Part shown: positions 45,051 to 53,916 of the stretch, in pieces
Layout: every line of letters starts with the position of its first letter
Position numbering within the stretch: the stretch's first letter is position 1
NCBI GenBank assembly: GCA_016212515.1
Contig: JACRFZ010000024.1
Span: 1 to 64,000, forward strand
DNA length: 64,000 nt
Direction: 5' to 3'
DNA from: Candidatus Melainabacteria bacterium
GTDB lineage: Bacteria > Cyanobacteriota > Vampirovibrionia > Obscuribacterales > Obscuribacteraceae
Position numbers and translations under genes: made by a program
Notes under the pieces: generated by a model
What the model saw: only the letters and a program-made list of their open reading frames with translations
Told to the model about the DNA's origin: nothing
Database searches by the model: none

Positions 45051-45683
45051 ATGACGCTTTCCCAGGACGTAAGCACGCCCACTGTTATGGATATATTGCG
45101 CGAGTCTACCCATGACTTGCATAATGACGCGGAAGGGCAGGATTTCCAGAAGTCTCTTGGGAGCGGCACAGTGGACGTGCCTTCTTATCGCAACTATCTG
45201 GCTCAGCTTTATATGATGCACAGTCATCTGAACAAGCTTCTGCAGGGTGCTGCCGGCGATCAACGCGTCAGCCGTGTGCTTAAGCCCTATCACCTTGACT
45301 GTGGCTGTCTCGAAAGAGACCTGGCGCATTTTCACGATGACCCTGCCGGGGTTAAGCCCCTGCCATCAACCAGCAAGATCATGGCAGATTTGACTGCCCT
45401 CAGTCTTGAGTCTCCCTACGGGCTTTTGGGTGCGCTCTATGTTCTGGAGGGTTCCACTAATGGTGCCAAGTTCATGGCCAAGAATTTGCGTAAGGGTCTT
45501 AACTTACCGGAGGAAAGCGGTGCTTCTTATTTCGATCGCTATGGAGATTTGCAGCGGCAGAACTGGCTTAAATTCAAAGAAGACATGATTGCCTGCAACT
45601 TCAGCCAGGATGAATGCCGGGAGTTGGTCAAATCGGCAAGACGGATGTTTCAGGCTTTCTTTGAAATCGGGCGGGAGCTATGA
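45051..45683 (+). CDS. Heme-oxygenase-like protein (biliverdin-producing family)
   Basis: 210 residues, all-helical. The proximal-ligand motif THDLHNDAEG (19-28) with His near 23 and LGALYVLEGSTNGAKFMAKN (about 124-143) match the heme oxygenase fold. AGGAG lies ten bases before the ATG. Such proteins open heme to biliverdin, but the fold is also used by diiron oxygenases acting on lipids and thiamine. It is the last gene of the lipid operon and ends with a six-base convergent overlap with the next gene. Whether it acts on heme or on the lipid pathway cannot be told. Confidence 0.75.
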   Translation: MTLSQDVSTPTVMDILRESTHDLHNDAEGQDFQKSLGSGTVDVPSYRNYLAQLYMMHSHLNKLLQGAAGDQRVSRVLKPYHLDCGCLERDLAHFHDDPAGVKPLPSTSKIMADLTALSLESPYGLLGALYVLEGSTNGAKFMAKNLRKGLNLPEESGASYFDRYGDLQRQNWLKFKEDMIACNFSQDECRELVKSARRMFQAFFEIGREL

Positions 45684-46607
45684 AGGGGCTTGCAATTTCT
45701 GCCTTAGCAAGTTGAAAATTTCTGAGCCCGCACCTTCTACGAGTAAGTCCGCTCCGGCGCCTGCCAGACCGCTGTCATCCGGTAATTCCAGAACCTTCAA
45801 ACTGAGTTTAAGTGGTGAGCCCTGCTCTTCGGCTCTGCCAGCCTCATTATTCAGGTAGACCCCAAGCGCTGATTCTCTCAGGTGCCGGTGCTCGTTTATG
45901 GATGTCAAAATCAGTTCATCGGCCTGGGCGAATTTTTCCCTTTTCAGGCAGTGAGCGAAGCCCACGATGAGCAGGTTGAAGCTTGTTTGGCAGGACTTTG
46001 CCTGCATGATTTCCTGTCTGGCATCGGCCACATATAAGATTGGCTCCGGGATTTGCCTCTGGGTAAGCTTTGCCACATGGGCGAAGTGATCTTTCCCCTT
46101 TGCGAAATCCTTTCTTTTGCCAAGATTCTCGGCAAGATAGGGTGCCAGAGCCAGACCTTGCTTTGAGGTCAACCAGTGGTCCAGCACCTCTTGCTCGAGG
46201 GCGGAGCTGATGAAATTTTGTACGCCGGCTTGCTGCAAGTCTTTCAGCAAGTCAATGGCCCCGGGGAAATACTGACACTTGCTACCAGCCACGGCACAGA
46301 GCTGGTTGTAGAGAGCCGCCACCTGCGTGGGAGTGTCATCTGAAATGGCTTTTTCGCCGAAAGCTCCGGCTTTATCCGCGCAGGATATACCGGATTTGGC
46401 AAGGGCAAAGTTGGTCAGGGTGCTGATGGAAGGGATGGTGCGGGGAAGAGAGTGGTGTGGATTTGTATGTATTTGTTTTAAGAGGACTGCCTGATAACAG
46501 TAGGCGAAAGCCAGGGCATTGAGAGGCATGCGATCAATAAGCACCCCATCCCGAATCCAGACAGCCGCCGAGAACTTAAATGACTTTCTTGAATCGGCCT
46601 CGCTCAT
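45678..46607 (-). CDS. HAD-fold protein lacking the nucleophilic aspartate
   Basis: 309 residues. The chain has the layout of haloacid-dehalogenase phosphatases: hydrophobic strand then IRDGVLIDRMPLN (18-30), an all-helical cap, NFISSALEQEVLDHW (motif II), GKRKDFAKGKDHF (motif III Lys), and ILYVADARQEIMQA (motif IV Asp). The catalytic motif is normally DxDGxL; here it is IRDGVL, so the nucleophile is Ile18 and only the second Asp remains. Phosphatase activity is therefore doubtful and a binding or regulatory role is possible. The C-terminal 70 residues are extra. Confidence 0.75.
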   Translation of the reverse strand: MSEADSRKSFKFSAAVWIRDGVLIDRMPLNALAFAYCYQAVLLKQIHTNPHHSLPRTIPSISTLTNFALAKSGISCADKAGAFGEKAISDDTPTQVAALYNQLCAVAGSKCQYFPGAIDLLKDLQQAGVQNFISSALEQEVLDHWLTSKQGLALAPYLAENLGKRKDFAKGKDHFAHVAKLTQRQIPEPILYVADARQEIMQAKSCQTSFNLLIVGFAHCLKREKFAQADELILTSINEHRHLRESALGVYLNNEAGRAEEQGSPLKLSLKVLELPDDSGLAGAGADLLVEGAGSEIFNLLRQKLQAPS

Positions 46608-46842
46608 CGGTTAATAATGCTCCAGCTTGGTCTTTTGCGCCTAGCGTCAAGCTAATGTTTACCAGGTTTTCAGCATTCTTGCCGGTGGATTGTGGTGGCT
46701 GATAATAGACTAATCTCTTGACTGCACCGGGTCTCAGGTTAGTTTTCCTGGGGGCAGGGAATAAAAGGCGAGTAAGGCGTTAACTGTATCGAGTTAGGGT
46801 GGGTGTTCCCTTTCCTATTGCTGTAGATACAGGCTGAAAAGG

Positions 46843-48462
46843 ATGGTATGTATGCTCAGGAGAACTGGTCCGATCCCCAAGTCTTTGCAGAAGTTGCCGG
46901 CGGCGCCGGGTCTGTCGGAGATTCACCACTACCTTTCCGCGGCTATGGAGCATCGGGGGAAGCAGGTAGAGATATCCTGGACCACACCTGATCGACTCGT
47001 GGATTTCACTCTCAATATTCATTGTCCCTGGCGTGGCGGAGACACTGAGTGGAAACTTTTCGTGGGCAAGAACATGCGGCTGGTCTGGGACTACAAGAGC
47101 TGCGATGTCTTGCTCGTTTATAACTTGATTATTTCCTCGTGCGGAGAAGTACACCAGAGCATTCAGGCTGATGGTGCTCTCTCGGTGTCCGAGGCCTTCC
47201 GCGACTCATCCAAGAAGCGCGATACTTATTATATGAACTCTTCCAATACCGTGGAGGAGTCGGACCCCAGTTCAGTGGCGAAGGTCGGCACCAGTGACAA
47301 TGCCTGGAGTCGCAGTACGCTGCCGCCAAATGGCGATCTCTCTCTGGTGGAAATTTCAAGACTCTTGCAGTCGGTTCTATTGGCGCGCATGACTGGTCGC
47401 CTCGACATCGACCATGGCAGCACCCATGCCAAGATATTTTTCGTAGATGGTGAGCCTCAGTTTGCCGATGTCGGTGGTATCGCCGGTGATGAAGGCATAC
47501 TGGACGTACTTACCTGGCGAGAAGGGAAGTACAAGTTCGAGCCTCGCATGCGCGTGACTGAGCGCAATGTCGGCCAGCCTATTGAGACTCTCGTTATTCA
47601 GGGCGTGCAACTTGTCGACAAGGTCAACTTCATCAAAAACGTAGGCTTACTGCCTGACAGTGTCTTGATTCGTAAGCACCAGCAGTTGGCTACAACCGAT
47701 CTCGATAATCTTTCCGCCCGTGACCAAACCGTAGACGGTGCCTTGATGAGGCGCTTCTATCAGGCTATCGATGATAAGACGGCCATCAAAGTCATGGTGG
47801 AGAGTCTTCGTTTGAGTCGCAGCCAGTGGGTGCCTATAGTGGCATCTTTGCTTGGTGCCGACCTTGTTACCTTCACAAATGACTTCGTCGGCGCGCGCGA
47901 GGATAAGCCTTCCATTGCGCCCAAGGCTATCGATAAGTCTAAAATTCACTCCGTGATGATGAGCTTGCGGCGCCCGGAAACCGGTATGTTTACCTATCCG
48001 GCCTTCCTCTATTTTCTTGAACAGGAGTATTTTCGCGGTTATCGCTCCGGCAGCCCGCTTTCTGTGATGGTGATGGAGATGCGTGTGGTCTCCGGCCCGC
48101 CTCACTTATCCCGAGAGCCGTTGGATGTGCCGGCGGTGGCCGAGGTGGTGCGGCGTATCAGCCGATTGAAGCGCCACATTGACTTGCTGGCCCACTACGA
48201 TCAGTACGACTATGCCATGCTCTTGCCCAATACCAAGACATCAGGAGCCAATATATTTGCGCAACGTGTGGCCAGGGCCATCTGGAGTTCGCCTCTGGCC
48301 TATGGTGTAGACAGTGCCAACCTGTCTCTGGCTTTTGGAGTAGCTTGTATTCCCGATGACTGTCTCGATCTCGGTGTACTTTTGGCGGCAGCAGAGGCCG
48401 CTAAAGCACAGGCCTTGAGAGCCGCCGTACCAATTGCCCTTTATCGCGATTTGAAAGGTTAA
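46843..48462 (+). CDS. PATAN (DUF4388) protein with degenerate GGDEF domain
   Basis: 539 residues (ATGs at 46843 and 46852). After a 160-residue N-terminal region of unknown fold, residues about 164-270 form a PATAN/DUF4388 domain: GDLSLVEISRLLQSV, TGRLDIDHGSTHAKIFFVDG and GREGKYKFEPR-like positions. The C-terminal 160 residues resemble a GGDEF domain, with YFLEQEYFRGYRSGSPLSVMV. The signature GGDEF is replaced by YDQYDY (452-457), so cyclase activity is unlikely, and LLPNTKTSGANIFAQRV follows as in true domains. Probably a signalling adaptor. It is monocistronic. Confidence 0.75.
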   Translation: MVCMLRRTGPIPKSLQKLPAAPGLSEIHHYLSAAMEHRGKQVEISWTTPDRLVDFTLNIHCPWRGGDTEWKLFVGKNMRLVWDYKSCDVLLVYNLIISSCGEVHQSIQADGALSVSEAFRDSSKKRDTYYMNSSNTVEESDPSSVAKVGTSDNAWSRSTLPPNGDLSLVEISRLLQSVLLARMTGRLDIDHGSTHAKIFFVDGEPQFADVGGIAGDEGILDVLTWREGKYKFEPRMRVTERNVGQPIETLVIQGVQLVDKVNFIKNVGLLPDSVLIRKHQQLATTDLDNLSARDQTVDGALMRRFYQAIDDKTAIKVMVESLRLSRSQWVPIVASLLGADLVTFTNDFVGAREDKPSIAPKAIDKSKIHSVMMSLRRPETGMFTYPAFLYFLEQEYFRGYRSGSPLSVMVMEMRVVSGPPHLSREPLDVPAVAEVVRRISRLKRHIDLLAHYDQYDYAMLLPNTKTSGANIFAQRVARAIWSSPLAYGVDSANLSLAFGVACIPDDCLDLGVLLAAAEAAKAQALRAAVPIALYRDLKG

Positions 48463-48508
48463 AGGTCTGCCAGAGAGTGCCTGCTGGTAAGAGGCTTTTG
48501 AGGCTTCT

Positions 48509-48805
48509 TCAATTGGGCACTATGGAATTGAAAAGACTGGTGATGGCTGTTACTGCTGCAATCATCATCAGGCAGCCCAGTATGGCAAAGAGAACCATAA
48601 TTTTCGACATGCGGCCGATATAGGTTTTTACTTTGGGGTGTTCCAGTAAGCTGGCTCCGGCCGTCAAAAGATCGTTTTCCCTTTCTCTTTCTCGATCCGG
48701 TGCGCTTACGGCAGGCGACGTCGGCTCCGGGCTCGTCTCCGGCGAAAGAGGTGTTTCCGGATTCTGGGAGCCGGTGTTCTTATCCGCTTCGGAATTTTGA
48801 TCCAT
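48509..48805 (-). CDS. Small tail-anchored membrane protein
   Basis: 98 residues. The N-terminal 45 residues are Pro/Ser/Glu-rich and disordered; the C-terminal 30 form one hydrophobic segment (IMVLFAILGCLMMIAAVTAI). GGGAGAAG lies eight bases before the ATG. The gene sits downstream of nagZ on the same strand, 77 bases away. Unknown function. Confidence 0.65.
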   Translation of the reverse strand: MDQNSEADKNTGSQNPETPLSPETSPEPTSPAVSAPDRERERENDLLTAGASLLEHPKVKTYIGRMSKIMVLFAILGCLMMIAAVTAITSLFNSIVPN

Positions 48806-48882
48806 TACACTTCTCCCGCTGGTGCATTCATTATAGTGCTTTCTTTAAGGTGCTTCCAGGCAACGATAAGGCTTGCCCGGGA

Positions 48883-50478
48883 CTAAACCGGCAGTTCTGT
48901 GGGAGAGAGGTCTATATTGAGCCTGCCTTCTGCTTTTATCCTTCCGGTCAGGACCAGGGCCAGACCTTGCATGGCTAGATTGGAAGGATCCATGAGGGCG
49001 TAGGACAAGGTCTCACTGGACTTCTCGGATAGAACGAGGTCGTAAGGGCTATCTACTGCCACATGAATAACCCGGCAGGAGGCGAGCAAGTCCTGCATCA
49101 TTTTGCACTGCTCTTTGTTGATAAAGGAACGGTAGGTGAGGAAGATAACCTGCCGCTCCCCCTCTAGGGAGTTGAGCCGGTTCGAAAACTGCTCAAGGTC
49201 GGTAGGCAGGTCATAACGCCAGTCTACCAATTGCATCGTCGGCTCCAAACTCTTAAGTTCGTCTGCCAGATTCATGGGATAGCGGGGATGCTTTGGCGCC
49301 AGGACATGCCAGGTGCCGGTCGAATTCAAAGTTGAGGCGACATTTTTTTCCCAGGCCCCGCTCTCCTCTTCTCCTCTAAAACCCTGGCGGTGTTGAACAA
49401 CCGCTCTGGCACTAACTTCCACGAGACTGGCGGTGTTTTTTTCGACTTCCAGGGCGAACAGTTTCAGCCGAGTTTCTTCCTCATCGACGTTAAAGGTGCG
49501 GGGTCTCTCCGGAAACAACTTCTGCAAACGCTTGATGGAAGCAAGAATACGAGCTTCCGAGAGGCGTCCGCTTTTGACCGCTTCTACCACTGCCCGGTGC
49601 GCGTCCATGGTTTCTTCTATGGTGCCCAGCACAAGCAGGAGGTCTAGACCGGCTTCCAAAGCTAGAATGCAAGCTTCCGATAGCCCGTAGCGATTGGTCA
49701 ATCCCTTCATGAGCATGTCGTCTGAGACCAGAAGTCCGTCATAGCCGAGTTCCTGCCGCAAGAGACCGCTGACTATGTTCTTGGAAAGGGTGGCGGGAAT
49801 CGGCTCTTCATCAATCTGGGAGAGCCAGATATGGCCAACCAGAATAGAACTCATAGAAGGCAAGTTATCTATAAACGGCCTCAGATCTTCGGTGAGCAAT
49901 TCTGCCCGGGACTTTGCTACCACGGCCAGTGCCAGGTGCGAATCTTCGCTGGTGGAGCCGTGCCCGGGAAAGTGCTTGCCACAGGCGCGTAGTCCGGCTC
50001 TTTCAATGCTCTCCAGGGCCTGTAGACCGGCCCGGCTTACTTGCTGAGGAGAAGAGCCGAAGGCGCGGGTGCAAATAATTGGATTGAGGGGATTGGTCTG
50101 CAGGTCTAGGGTTGGTGCCAGCAGCAAATTGAAACCCAACTTCTGAAGTTGGCTCGCCCCCATTTCCGTTACCCTGGCCAGTTCTCCCTCTCCCAGGGCG
50201 GCCAGAGCCATGGGGGAAGGCAGGGGACTTAAGGCGTCCTCAAAACGTTGTACTGCTCCGCCTTCTTGATCTACGGTCAGTACCGGCACATGCATGGAAC
50301 TCTGGACGATGTCGTGAGCAAGACGAGCCAGTTGCTCCAGGCTGCGGCAGTTTTCCTTGAAAAGCGTAATACCGCCCAGGCGCCCGGCGGCAAGCTGTTT
50401 GCGGTGCTCGCAGTTGAGAGTCGGCCCGGGAATGCGCCCGAGCAGAAGACGACCGACTGCTTGTTCGATACTTCTCAC
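48883..50478 (-). CDS. nagZ: Glycoside hydrolase family 3 beta-N-acetylhexosaminidase
   Basis: 531 residues. Residues 1-330 form the NagZ catalytic barrel: VLTVDQEGGAVQRF (67-80), ACGKHFPGHG (165-174) with D179 and H181 as the acid/base pair, and LLVSDDMLMKGL (249-260) with nucleophile D253. It removes GlcNAc from muropeptides in peptidoglycan recycling. The extra 200-residue C-terminal part resembles the second domain of larger GH3 enzymes. There is no signal peptide, so it is cytoplasmic as in Gram-negative NagZ. It begins two bases after the cyclase gene stops, so the two are cotranscribed. Confidence 0.92.
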   Translation of the reverse strand: MRSIEQAVGRLLLGRIPGPTLNCEHRKQLAAGRLGGITLFKENCRSLEQLARLAHDIVQSSMHVPVLTVDQEGGAVQRFEDALSPLPSPMALAALGEGELARVTEMGASQLQKLGFNLLLAPTLDLQTNPLNPIICTRAFGSSPQQVSRAGLQALESIERAGLRACGKHFPGHGSTSEDSHLALAVVAKSRAELLTEDLRPFIDNLPSMSSILVGHIWLSQIDEEPIPATLSKNIVSGLLRQELGYDGLLVSDDMLMKGLTNRYGLSEACILALEAGLDLLLVLGTIEETMDAHRAVVEAVKSGRLSEARILASIKRLQKLFPERPRTFNVDEEETRLKLFALEVEKNTASLVEVSARAVVQHRQGFRGEEESGAWEKNVASTLNSTGTWHVLAPKHPRYPMNLADELKSLEPTMQLVDWRYDLPTDLEQFSNRLNSLEGERQVIFLTYRSFINKEQCKMMQDLLASCRVIHVAVDSPYDLVLSEKSSETLSYALMDPSNLAMQGLALVLTGRIKAEGRLNIDLSPTELPV

Positions 50479-50480
50479 AC

Positions 50481-51455
50481 CTAAGAGATAGGCTCGATCA
50501 AGCGATAGACGTCTACCGGCTTGGTGCGACCTTTGACATTGGTCTGTCCGAGAAAATCAAATTTGAAGTTGGCTTTAGCCAGTTCGTAAGTGGCACCTTC
50601 CACGATTATGTCTCCTGGTCGATCGTCGCCAATCAGTTTCTCCAGGCGGAAGACCAGGTTTGCCGTGTCTCCCAGAAGCGCCGGATTGGAGACGGAATGT
50701 CCGAGGTTGCCCGAGGCGACGGGACCTGTAGCCAGAGCCATATCCAGCATGAGCGGGTGGTAGGGGAAGGGCCAGCAAGTCTGATCCGCTCCCAACCTGG
50801 CGGTAAGACCGCGCAATTTGAGGGCTGTGTAACAGGCCTGACAGGCCGACACCGAACCGGCGCTCTTAGGATCGGCGCCCTGACCCTGCCAGTAAGCCAT
50901 TATGGCGTCTCCGGCGATTTTCTCCAGTTGTCCGAAATTGCGATTGATCTCCTCGTTCAAATTGTCGAAGACCTTTTGTGCGGCTTGCATTACCAGGGTG
51001 GGCTGCCCGGCATGGCGTTCCATAAGTGTAGTGAAGCCTTTGATGTCTCCCACCAGAATGGTGGCATTCATCATTTGAATGCGGAACTGGGTGCGATCCT
51101 GGGCATCGTCCGATTCATCGTCCGCTTGTCCGGCGATTTCCGGAGGGAAGATGATCAGTTCGTATTGAGCGATCTTGATGCGGTCGCCGCTACGCACATG
51201 GTATTCCCTGCCGGGGGTGAGGCGGGCTCCATTGAGGGTCGTACCATTGGTGCTGCCGCTGTCCACAACCGTCCAGCCATCAGGTTTGCAACGCACTTCT
51301 GCGTGCTGACCGGAGACTTCAGGAAAGGGAAGCACCAATTTTTTGACGCCGCCTGTGGCCGGCTTGCGCCCGACCTGAACTACCTCACCTTCGGTAAGCT
51401 GTACGGTGTACGCTTCCGGCGTGTCGGGGTTGACCGTTATAGTTCCCGACTTCAT
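50481..51455 (-). CDS. FHA-domain class III adenylate/guanylate cyclase
   Basis: 324 residues. The FHA domain (about 25-105) binds phosphothreonine peptides, with GRK (29-31), SGQH (48-51) and STNGT (68-72). The cyclase domain begins at ATILVGDIKGF (131-141), where D137 and D183 (EKIAGDAIMAYW) are the metal-binding aspartates and K179 marks adenine preference. The dimer helper residues are less clear, so activity is likely but not certain. The gene is transcribed with nagZ downstream, linking a phospho-signal and cyclic nucleotide to cell-wall recycling, by inference. Confidence 0.88.
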   Translation of the reverse strand: MKSGTITVNPDTPEAYTVQLTEGEVVQVGRKPATGGVKKLVLPFPEVSGQHAEVRCKPDGWTVVDSGSTNGTTLNGARLTPGREYHVRSGDRIKIAQYELIIFPPEIAGQADDESDDAQDRTQFRIQMMNATILVGDIKGFTTLMERHAGQPTLVMQAAQKVFDNLNEEINRNFGQLEKIAGDAIMAYWQGQGADPKSAGSVSACQACYTALKLRGLTARLGADQTCWPFPYHPLMLDMALATGPVASGNLGHSVSNPALLGDTANLVFRLEKLIGDDRPGDIIVEGATYELAKANFKFDFLGQTNVKGRTKPVDVYRLIEPIS

Positions 51456-51513
51456 TTCTTAGGCTCCATTCTCGGCATGAATTTGTTCTTTGCCCTGCAG
51501 ATTTAGACGGTGG

Positions 51514-52770
51514 CTAGACCTGTGCGGTCTTAGCCAAGCACTTTTTTAGTTCTTCCACCTTGTCCAGTTTTTCCCAGGGCAAGTTCAGATCGGTGCGTCC
51601 AAAATGACCGTAGGCTGCAACGTTACGGAAGAAGCGTCCGCCGTTTTTCTTGGGCTGTTCATTCAATTCGAAGCCTTTGATAATGGCTGCGGGGCGCAGG
51701 TCGAAGACTTCCTTGACGACTTTTGTAATTTCGGCATCTTCGACTTTGCCTGTTCCGAAGGTGGTTACGTGCACCGAGACAGGTCTGGCTACGCCGATAG
51801 CATAGGCAATTTGCACTTCGCATCTATCAGCAAGACCGGCACCGACTATATTTTTGGCTACGTAACGGGCGGCATAGGCAGCCGATCTGTCTACCTTGGT
51901 CGGATCTTTTCCGGAGAAGGCGCCGCCGCCGTGACGGGAATAGCCGCCGTATGTGTCTACGATGATTTTGCGTCCCGTCAAGCCGGCATCTCCCTGGGGA
52001 CCGCCTACTACGAAGCGACCGGAAGGATTGATCAGATAACGGGTTTTTTCATCGGGTTTGATGGAGAGATCCTGGAAGACCGGCATAATCACATAGGCTT
52101 TCAAATCCTGGGCTATGCGAGCCTGCACTTTTTCGTTGTCTTCAATTCCGTCAATGGTGGGATCGTGTTGAGTGGATACTACAATGGCCTCCACACGTAC
52201 CGGCTTGTCGCCGTCATATTCGATGGTTACTTGTGTTTTACCGTCCGGTCTCAGGTAGCTGAGAGTGCCGTTCTTGCGTACTTCTGTCAGGCGACGGGCG
52301 ATACGGTGGGCCAGGGAAATGGGCATAGGCATCATTTCCGGTGTTTCGGTACAGGCAAACCCGAACATCATGCCCTGGTCTCCGGCTCCGGTTTCGTCGC
52401 TCTTATCGGCTGAGCCTTCTTCTCTTTGTTCAAGGGCCTTGCCTACACCGCCGGCGATATCAGGCGACTGCTTATTGACGGCTGCCAGGATGGCGCATGA
52501 ATTAGCGTCAAATCCGCCGCCTTTCTCACCCACATAACCAATCTCGGTGATCACCGAGCGCACCAGGTCTTGCAGGTCCAGGTTGGCAGTGGTTGTAATT
52601 TCACCGGTGACAAGGACCAGACCGGTTGATACGGCACATTCAGCCGCAACTCTACCTTTGGGGTCCTGGGAAAGAATTTTGTCCAGAATGGCGTCGGAGA
52701 TTTGGTCACAGACTTTATCCGGATGACCCTCTGTGACAGATTCCGATGTGAACAAGTAAGTTTTAGACAA
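51514..52770 (-). CDS. metK: S-adenosylmethionine synthetase
   Basis: 418 residues from a TTG at 52770. GGGAG lies eight bases upstream, and [19 protein letters not shown] begins as in other MetK proteins; the longer frame to 52815 is unconserved. [32 protein letters not shown] and [19 protein letters not shown] are the family signatures. It makes SAM from methionine and ATP, used by the Cfa-type enzymes, MiaB and many others. A perfect nine-base hairpin lies about 60 bases upstream. Confidence 0.95.
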   Translation of the reverse strand: MSKTYLFTSESVTEGHPDKVCDQISDAILDKILSQDPKGRVAAECAVSTGLVLVTGEITTTANLDLQDLVRSVITEIGYVGEKGGGFDANSCAILAAVNKQSPDIAGGVGKALEQREEGSADKSDETGAGDQGMMFGFACTETPEMMPMPISLAHRIARRLTEVRKNGTLSYLRPDGKTQVTIEYDGDKPVRVEAIVVSTQHDPTIDGIEDNEKVQARIAQDLKAYVIMPVFQDLSIKPDEKTRYLINPSGRFVVGGPQGDAGLTGRKIIVDTYGGYSRHGGGAFSGKDPTKVDRSAAYAARYVAKNIVGAGLADRCEVQIAYAIGVARPVSVHVTTFGTGKVEDAEITKVVKEVFDLRPAAIIKGFELNEQPKKNGGRFFRNVAAYGHFGRTDLNLPWEKLDKVEELKKCLAKTAQV

Positions 52771-52829
52771 AGGTTTATCTCCCTGACAAATGAACATTGC
52801 TTGGCTGGTGACCATTTCTCAAGTGCCTT

Positions 52830-52852
52830 CATGAACCTGCAGGAGGTTCATG
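52830..52852 (-). promoter_or_regulatory. Hairpin in the metK leader
   Basis: CATGAACCT (52830-52838) pairs with AGGTTCATG (52844-52852) around a five-base loop. It lies about 60 bases upstream of the metK start on the transcribed strand. I could not match it to a SAM riboswitch class, so it is listed only as a candidate leader structure. Confidence 0.35.
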
Positions 52853-53286
52853 ACAAGACTTGCAAGCAAACGGTGAAAGCCGCAAGATGCCTGCTTCTAA
52901 GCAGACCGGCGCTTATGCTACCACTTTTTGAGCCTGGAAATCACATCTATTAATATGTATAAGGTTGATGGCAATTACTGTTCCAGGGACTGACTAAATT
53001 AGTAAAAAATAGCTCTTGGAATCCTTTTGCTTGCACCTGCCGGGGACCGGTTACTCTGAATCTATGATTTGTACTTGGGTTTGTGTATCCGGACAGGAGC
53101 GCCAAACGCCAGGGCGAACTTGCCTGGCGGAACTTGCCTGGCGGAACTTGCCTGACGGAACTTGTTAGGATTGACACTGACTTTGACCGCAATTTGGTTG
53201 GGCTGCCCGCGCTCAGTGTTAACATATAAAGGTCCCGAGTCGGTCATGGCTGACAGGGCTATTCTGAGCCTTTTTTAGGATTTTCG
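52853..53286. promoter_or_regulatory. Divergent intergenic region between metK and the sigma factor
   Basis: About 430 bases with no supported gene. It contains the tandem repeat at 53113-53164 and must hold the metK promoter (minus) and the sigma factor promoter (plus). TATAAA at 53225-53230 could be a -10 for the sigma gene but no good -35 is at the right distance. Confidence 0.35.
53113..53164 (+). repeat. 14-bp tandem repeat with ECF -35-like GGAACTT
   Basis: The unit GGCGGAACTTGCCT occurs three and a half times: a variant of 13 bases at 53113-53125, perfect copies at 53126-53139 and 53140-53153, and a partial copy from 53154. The first copies are flanked by CGCCAGG and CCTGGCG as an inverted repeat (53108-53129). 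GGAACTT is the core of classical ECF sigma -35 elements. The array lies 120 to 175 bases upstream of the ECF sigma gene. Confidence 0.75.
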
Positions 53287-53916
53287 ATGGCAACAGTTTA
53301 TTCCCAGAAGAGTGACCGTGATTTGGTTCTTGCCTGCCAGCACCGGGAACCGCAGGCTTTTGAAGAATTGGTCAAGCGCCATCAGCGCACGGTCTATTCC
53401 CTGCTTTATCAGTTGGCACCGGATTGGGAAGACACCTCCGACCTCTCTCAGGAAGTATTTATTCGGGTCTGGCGCAACATTAATAATTTGCGCAATCCAG
53501 CCTCTTTTCGCTCCTGGCTCACCCAGATTGTCACCAACCTCTTTTACGATGAATTGCGGAAGCGTCCGCGCCGGTTGCCTACGGTCTCCATGGATGAAGG
53601 TCTGGATAGTGGCGAAGATGACGGCTCCACCCGGGATATTCCCGACACATCCCTCATGCCTGAGGAAAAAGCATTAAATAAGGAAATCACCGAAGTAATT
53701 CGTCAAGCAATGTTGCGTTTGCCGGAACAGTTTAGGACCGCTATCGTCTTGAGAGAAGTGGAAGGGTTGAGCTACGAAGAAATTGCGGTAATAACCCAGA
53801 CGGAAATGGGGACTGTCAAGTCTCGCATTGCCCGTGCCAGGACTAAACTGCAAGAATTGCTCAAACCCTATCTTGGTGAGACGAAGACCGAGGCAGAGGT
53901 TCCTTCAGATGGCTGA
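53287..53916 (+). CDS. ECF-family RNA polymerase sigma factor
   Basis: 209 residues. Region 2 runs from about 12 to 85: FEELVKRHQRTVYSLLYQL, DLSQEVFIRVWRNI, and FRSWLTQIVTNLFYDELRKR. Region 4 runs from about 135 to 190: LRLPEQFRTAIVLREVEGLSYEEIA then GTVKSRIARARTKLQELL. It lacks region 3, as in ECF sigma factors. The acidic insert between them (GLDSGEDDGSTRDIP) is long. It overlaps the anti-sigma gene by eight bases, so they are made in stoichiometry. No promoter was confidently found. Confidence 0.95.
   Translation: MATVYSQKSDRDLVLACQHREPQAFEELVKRHQRTVYSLLYQLAPDWEDTSDLSQEVFIRVWRNINNLRNPASFRSWLTQIVTNLFYDELRKRPRRLPTVSMDEGLDSGEDDGSTRDIPDTSLMPEEKALNKEITEVIRQAMLRLPEQFRTAIVLREVEGLSYEEIAVITQTEMGTVKSRIARARTKLQELLKPYLGETKTEAEVPSDG

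Noticed and set aside
46780..47154. Minus-strand open frame at the start of the PATAN gene
   Set aside because: Antisense to the coding N-terminus with low-complexity composition.
52816..52900. SAM-I or SAM-II riboswitch upstream of metK
   Set aside because: No recognisable conserved core; only one perfect hairpin.
53113..53164. CRISPR array
   Set aside because: The repeats are 14 bases long and direct neighbours without spacers; no cas genes nearby.
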